NCBI RefSeq assembly: GCF_000518605.1
Contig: NZ_KI912458.1
Span: 343,673-407,672 of the forward strand
Reading direction: 5' to 3'
DNA: 64,000 nt
From: Shewanella fidelis ATCC BAA-318
Lineage (GTDB): Bacteria; Pseudomonadota; Gammaproteobacteria; Enterobacterales; Shewanellaceae
Every line of letters starts with the position of its first letter. Positions within the stretch are counted from its first letter, which is position 1. Positions 61,001 to 64,000 of the stretch are shown piece by piece. A program made the position numbers and the translations under genes. The notes under the pieces were generated by a model that saw only the letters and a program-made list of their open reading frames with translations, ran no database searches and had not been told where the DNA came from.

Positions 61001-64000
61001 CAATGGTAATGGCGGCGGTGCAGCAAAGGGGCGGTTAAGTAAAACCACGGTCACTAAGTCGCGCTTCGGTCAACGTCTGACAACGCCAGCACAAACTAGG
61101 GAAAGTCTATTTACCTATTACAATAACGGCTTGCTGCACACCTCAGTCGTATCGCCTAATGATATCAAGTACAAGCTCACATCAACCAATCGTTATGATA
61201 CTTATGGTAATAAGTTATCAACATCTACCACTGGTGGTACGACGGCCAGTGGTGGTGGCATACAAACAAGAACATCATCAAAGGCCTATGATAGTCGGGG
61301 ACGTTTTGTTAAAAGCAGCACTAACACGTTGGGTGATACTTCGACCAATACTTATAATGGCGGCAGCGCAGACTCAGTGACAGGCCCTATCCTGTCGGCG
61401 ACGTTGACAGACGCTAACACGCGCAGTATCAGCAAACACTATGACTTATGGGGGCGCCTGACCCAAGAGGTCAATCCTGACGGTAGTAATGCCCGCTATA
61501 GTTATGCGCTTTGTTCGCAATCGAGTGATTGTGGTGAGTTTAGTGATGGTTACTTAATTAGTACCAAAACACAGGATGGCGCGCCTGTTACTAAAAAAGT
61601 AACCGACCGCTTCGGGCGTGAAGTCGGTACGCTGACACAAGGATTCACAGGCCAATGGATTGTGACAGCGACAACTTACGATGCTCAAGGTCGTGTTGAT
61701 AAACAGTATGAACCTAATTATGACAGTATCGGCAGTTACTTTACTCAAGCCCATTACGACAGTTTTAACCGCATATCCAGTCACACTCTGCCCAGCAAAG
61801 CGATAACTTATCGCTACTATTCAGGCTTTGAGACACTAAAAGTGGATGTGTATGGTAAGCAAAAATCGAGCTTGGTTAATGCGCTGGGTGAACAAGTCCA
61901 AGTGACTGATGAGCTATACAGTGAGCTGAATTTTGTATATGACGCTTATGGCAACTTGCTCAACAGTTATGTTAAAGCCAGCAATGGTGATGAGGTGTTA
62001 CGTACTCAGCTTACCTATGATAAGTATGGACGTAAAACTCAATCCATCGACTTAGATAAAGGCACATGGAGTTACACTTATAATGCCTTTGGTGAACTCT
62101 TAACACAAACCAATGCCAGCAATCAGGTGACCACATTTTACTATGACAGTTCAGGAAGAAAGGTTAGGCGCACCGATGCAGAGGGCACGGCTTGTTGGCT
62201 TTATGGTAGTGGCAGTACCAACAACGCAGGCATGCTTACCTTTGAGCGTAGCTACAGCACAGTAACCAGTAATTGTAATGCGAGCGGCTATCAACAACAA
62301 AAAGCCTTTATTTATGATAATGATGGCAAACTTAAATCCAGTACTACTACAGTGGCCGGCAACAGTTATGGCATCGGCTTTGATTATGATGGCTATGGCC
62401 GCCTCTCTAAAACCACCTACCCTAATAGTCTCGTTAAAGTTAACAATCACTATAACAGTTATGGTTATCTTTCTAAGCGCACAGATAATTCATCAGGGCT
62501 TGCTTACCAAACGATTAATCATATGAATGCCCGCAATCAAGTTACAGACGAAACCTATGGAAATGGCGCGCGAGAAAAGTCTACATTCACCTCTGCAATG
62601 GGGTGGAAAGATAGTGTGACTCTAACTAAAGGGCGGACGCTGCATAAGCTTGAATATGATTTTGATTTAGCCGGCAATCTTGAATGGCGCAAACATCAAT
62701 TGACCAGTGCCCCAGCCACTTTTGCAGAAACTTACGTTTACGACGACTTGTATCGACTCTTTGACCGAGTGATTACAGTAAGTAGCGGTGGCAGCACGTT
62801 GCCAGTTGATTTTAAATCAAGCCAACATACTCGTTATGATGATTGGGGTAACATTACTTCTAAAACAGGCACAGGTTCTTATCGATATGATATCAATAAC
62901 CCTTATCGCCTAAGTTATATTTGTGAAGGTGATAGCTGTAGCGCTCATACTGAGCCTGCAACGGCACAATGTCCCGCGGGTTACAGTGAAAACCGCAGCA
63001 CAGGTTATTGCGAAAGACGGTCTTATTCGGGGCAAGCTTCACAGACATACCAATATACCTGTCCCGCCAATTATTACCTTGTAGGAACCATGTGTATTTT
63101 TGATTTTGGCGCTGGAGGCGGCTCTGGTGCAGCACGAGCATATGGCACTATTGGCGGTGGCGGTCCATCAGACTGTATTGGCGGCTCCTGCCCAATTCCT
63201 GCAACATTAACGGTTGTGCATAGTTGTCCTAGCGGGGAAACGGTGTTGGGTTCAAGTTGCTATAGCCTAGAGACGCGCCCAGCAGAGTACCAATGCCCCG
63301 AAGATTATACGCTTTCAGGGCAAACTTGTAGTGCCTCAGCTCAGAGGCGTTTTGAAATGGATTATGATGAAAGAGGTAACATTACAAGCGATGGCTTGCG
63401 TGAATTGAGTTATACCTCATCCGATTTAGTTAAAACAATTACAAAGGGAAATGAATCGAGTCAATTTAAATATGACGTCAATCGTAAGCGTTTCGAGCGT
63501 TATGACGTGAAAAAAGAGAATAACGTCAATGCATATTACACGACTTATTATGTGGATGGTTTGTACGAAAAAGTGGTGCGAACTGGAGGTGGTCAAGCAT
63601 CACTCATCGAAGAGAAGCTATATGTCGGCAATGTGGTTATAACAAAGCGCAGTAATAACAGTAGTGATATTTACTACCTGCATAAAGACCATCAAGGCTC
63701 GACGACAACGGTCACCAACTCTGCAGGTAGCATTGTGCAGCAGTTTACCTATGATCCATGGGGGAAGCAGATAGCCGCCTATACCAGCTCATTGCTCAAT
63801 GGGCTAATCTCACCCTCAGCAAGTAAAGGCTATACCGGCCATGAAAGTGTAGAGCATATGGATATTATCCATATGAATGGCCGAATTTATGATGCTGAAA
63901 TAGGCCGCTTTTTACAGGCTGATCCGTTTATACAGCAGGCGGATAACTTGCAGAACTATAACCGTTATGCGTATGTATTGAACAACCCTATGTCTTACAC
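58020..64000 (+). CDS. Secreted SpvB/TcdB/Rhs-repeat protein, 3' end beyond the window
   Basis: An open frame of 1993 codons from ATG 58020 (GGGA 7 bases upstream) to the window end without a stop. Domains in order: signal peptide (about 1-27, MKTPMDCRTIFFSLAYCLSS...NASA); SpvB-type domain (about 30-330: GAATYKLPIDIPKGRGGVKP, LSYSSSSGDGYLGFGWGL, VEDAVGNYISFHY); six FG-GAP/VCBS-like Asp motifs DxDGDGxxD between about 389 and 710; TcdB-middle-like region (from about 790, ITDGFGVKTQITYAQL); YD/Rhs repeats (from about 960: YDTWGNLE, YDSRGRF, YDLWGRL, YDKYGRK); a Cys-rich insert (1635-1770); and the Rhs core (HKDHQGSTTTVTNSAG ... GRIYDAEIGRFLQADPF, RYAYVLNNPMSYT). Rhs cores are normally followed by a variable toxic or effector tip, which would begin just past position 64000. 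Function probably in toxin or surface-effector delivery; unproven. Confidence 0.9.
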   Translation, partial: MKTPMDCRTIFFSLAYCLSSFYFSNASASTIALSGQFKVSESGAATYKLPIDIPKGRGGVKPNVSLSYSSSSGDGYLGFGWGLQANSVISRCPSSFEQDGKQRGVKLDNLDKFCLDGQRLILVSGTYGAANSKYRKELDDFSVTTALGQLNGGGPAAFKVENKAGETHYYGDVYAQTGKNFKNGEGSNQFGDALVTINNTFTSNNDVARLWAIKGVEDAVGNYISFHYTKTQTEHYISRIDYAGHSAGALPYQSIQFDYIDNPKPKSGYLNGGEFSLTKLLNHVDVVIDGVLSRRYNLTYNTSDVIEERNYLDSIIACVDEQRSDCSQPIVLSWTRPANKPEVGLIEIIDPETQESRWVKNASAYYVPFNSATKMSVPAGEYRTAQVFDADGDGLADMIYARGGRWYKRSLSTGVELAMTSLGANKHQYAQSIDIDGDGQRDLLVASSKTSQWHVIAFKPSTIPSQDCEPDGNGGQLCVDSIRDVNYTLTNLGVTATGLENSAMVADVNGDGLEDIVFLGGDKIKWYKNLRGSFANAATLYTFPTDEGNPQFEPLITQRTANFKTSAAIDVNGDGLTDLLLKVKETKTQCVNSRGQVLAFVRTRDECERDHRANWQEDITNDWRLLVSTGSSYVEQQRLHGTTNVDTLRVADINGDGLTDIFYETGNRWWQRLSNGMQFTGSVDTGVITSSSKKYNTYFVDLNGDGRTDMLAPSGSSAFKIYMSVPTTGHTSAYWQSRGTMSVSPSRTIRFGDVWGRGRVDMLSNNGSNWYRHANALNKNDSTINAITDGFGVKTQITYAQLTDSVSGIYDVYKTQNSSNIDPSKNFSFIAPLKVVKRVSTEVSNTSEVAVRYEYGGLLVNRLGRGFQGFELLRTIDEQSGIETETLYEQTFPQTGLPKVTRQTYQGQALSESRNRYTFSTTSTSETAKLYRQTDAIVTEIVRQYDSAGTVSDLTETQTVNSYDTWGNLEASDITITDLSTNQVVARTATTNQYNGNGGGAAKGRLSKTTVTKSRFGQRLTTPAQTRESLFTYYNNGLLHTSVVSPNDIKYKLTSTNRYDTYGNKLSTSTTGGTTASGGGIQTRTSSKAYDSRGRFVKSSTNTLGDTSTNTYNGGSADSVTGPILSATLTDANTRSISKHYDLWGRLTQEVNPDGSNARYSYALCSQSSDCGEFSDGYLISTKTQDGAPVTKKVTDRFGREVGTLTQGFTGQWIVTATTYDAQGRVDKQYEPNYDSIGSYFTQAHYDSFNRISSHTLPSKAITYRYYSGFETLKVDVYGKQKSSLVNALGEQVQVTDELYSELNFVYDAYGNLLNSYVKASNGDEVLRTQLTYDKYGRKTQSIDLDKGTWSYTYNAFGELLTQTNASNQVTTFYYDSSGRKVRRTDAEGTACWLYGSGSTNNAGMLTFERSYSTVTSNCNASGYQQQKAFIYDNDGKLKSSTTTVAGNSYGIGFDYDGYGRLSKTTYPNSLVKVNNHYNSYGYLSKRTDNSSGLAYQTINHMNARNQVTDETYGNGAREKSTFTSAMGWKDSVTLTKGRTLHKLEYDFDLAGNLEWRKHQLTSAPATFAETYVYDDLYRLFDRVITVSSGGSTLPVDFKSSQHTRYDDWGNITSKTGTGSYRYDINNPYRLSYICEGDSCSAHTEPATAQCPAGYSENRSTGYCERRSYSGQASQTYQYTCPANYYLVGTMCIFDFGAGGGSGAARAYGTIGGGGPSDCIGGSCPIPATLTVVHSCPSGETVLGSSCYSLETRPAEYQCPEDYTLSGQTCSASAQRRFEMDYDERGNITSDGLRELSYTSSDLVKTITKGNESSQFKYDVNRKRFERYDVKKENNVNAYYTTYYVDGLYEKVVRTGGGQASLIEEKLYVGNVVITKRSNNSSDIYYLHKDHQGSTTTVTNSAGSIVQQFTYDPWGKQIAAYTSSLLNGLISPSASKGYTGHESVEHMDIIHMNGRIYDAEIGRFLQADPFIQQADNLQNYNRYAYVLNNPMSY

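Noticed and set aside
58020..64000. Frameshift or pseudogene in the Rhs-like gene
   Set aside because: Frame sampled at many points from start to window end stays in phase with domain motifs and without stops.
1..64000. CRISPR arrays, tRNA or rRNA genes, insertion sequences, prophage or integrase genes
   Set aside because: No regularly spaced direct repeats, cloverleaf sequences, transposase motifs or attachment-site duplications were seen on reading either strand.

Overview
The window is a contiguous piece of a gammaproteobacterial chromosome, most probably a Shewanella or a close marine Alteromonadales relative. The reasons are the unfused oleABCD hydrocarbon cluster, a chromosomal class D beta-lactamase, a pstCAB-phoU operon whose permeases carry very large periplasmic extensions, an SslE/AcfD-type M60 metalloprotease lipoprotein, a TonB-dependent receptor paired with a lipoprotein, and moderate GC content. 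This placement is inferred from gene content; no 16S or other marker gene is present. No tRNA, rRNA, CRISPR array, insertion sequence or prophage was seen.

Layout. 1-5.8 kb: a divergent degenerate GGDEF gene cut by the window edge, a DUF885 lipoprotein, ppiC, a GNAT acetyltransferase, a YbcJ-like S4 protein, rraB, and a NERD plus double kinase-like protein. 5.9-11.1 kb: two LysR regulators, each divergent from a target-like gene (TSUP transporter followed by an OXA beta-lactamase; a crotonase-family enzyme), and a GcvR-like ACT protein. 11.2-17 kb: a Pho-box-preceded pstC-pstA-pstB-phoU operon without a pstS beside it. 17.5-23 kb: BetT-like BCCT transporter, YajD-type HNH protein, DUF1289 protein, an unusual lipoprotein with a C-terminal membrane segment, and a methyltransferase. 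23.3-28.2 kb: oleABCD. 28.3-31.8 kb: DsbB-family oxidoreductase with a 51-residue DUF5993-like membrane protein, then small secreted proteins, amphi-Trp, Nudix and MscS proteins. 32.3-38 kb: internally duplicated lipoprotein and TonB-dependent receptor. 38-45 kb: GST, RluA-family synthase, EmrE-type SMR transporter with an attenuator-like leader, phosphohexomutase, and a BMP-type binding protein coupled to a membrane GGDEF protein. 45-57.7 kb: SslE-like protease, avtA, sbcDC, M23 peptidase, yqfB. 57.7-64 kb: a secreted SpvB/TcdB/Rhs giant protein running off the window end.

How the genes work together. Most of the window is chromosomal housekeeping. The functional sets visible are: phosphate uptake under PhoB (pstCAB, phoU); head-to-head fatty acyl condensation to long-chain olefins (OleA ketoacyl condensation, OleD reduction, OleC beta-lactone formation, OleB decarboxylation); double-strand break and hairpin processing (SbcD-SbcC, overlapping by 4 bp); a putative periplasmic ligand sensor feeding c-di-GMP (BMP protein plus GGDEF protein, 2 bp apart); an outer-membrane uptake pair (tandem-repeat lipoprotein plus TonB-dependent receptor); and a periplasmic disulfide oxidase pair.

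The places most worth a second look are the cysteine-rich insert in the Rhs protein, the double kinase-like NERD protein with substituted catalytic motifs, the relocated cysteine pair of the DsbB protein, the terminator immediately ahead of the SMR gene, the duplicated lipoprotein/receptor pair with its intercistronic hairpins, and several perfect palindromes in intergenic DNA (oleA-oleB, avtA-sbcD, SMR-phosphohexomutase).
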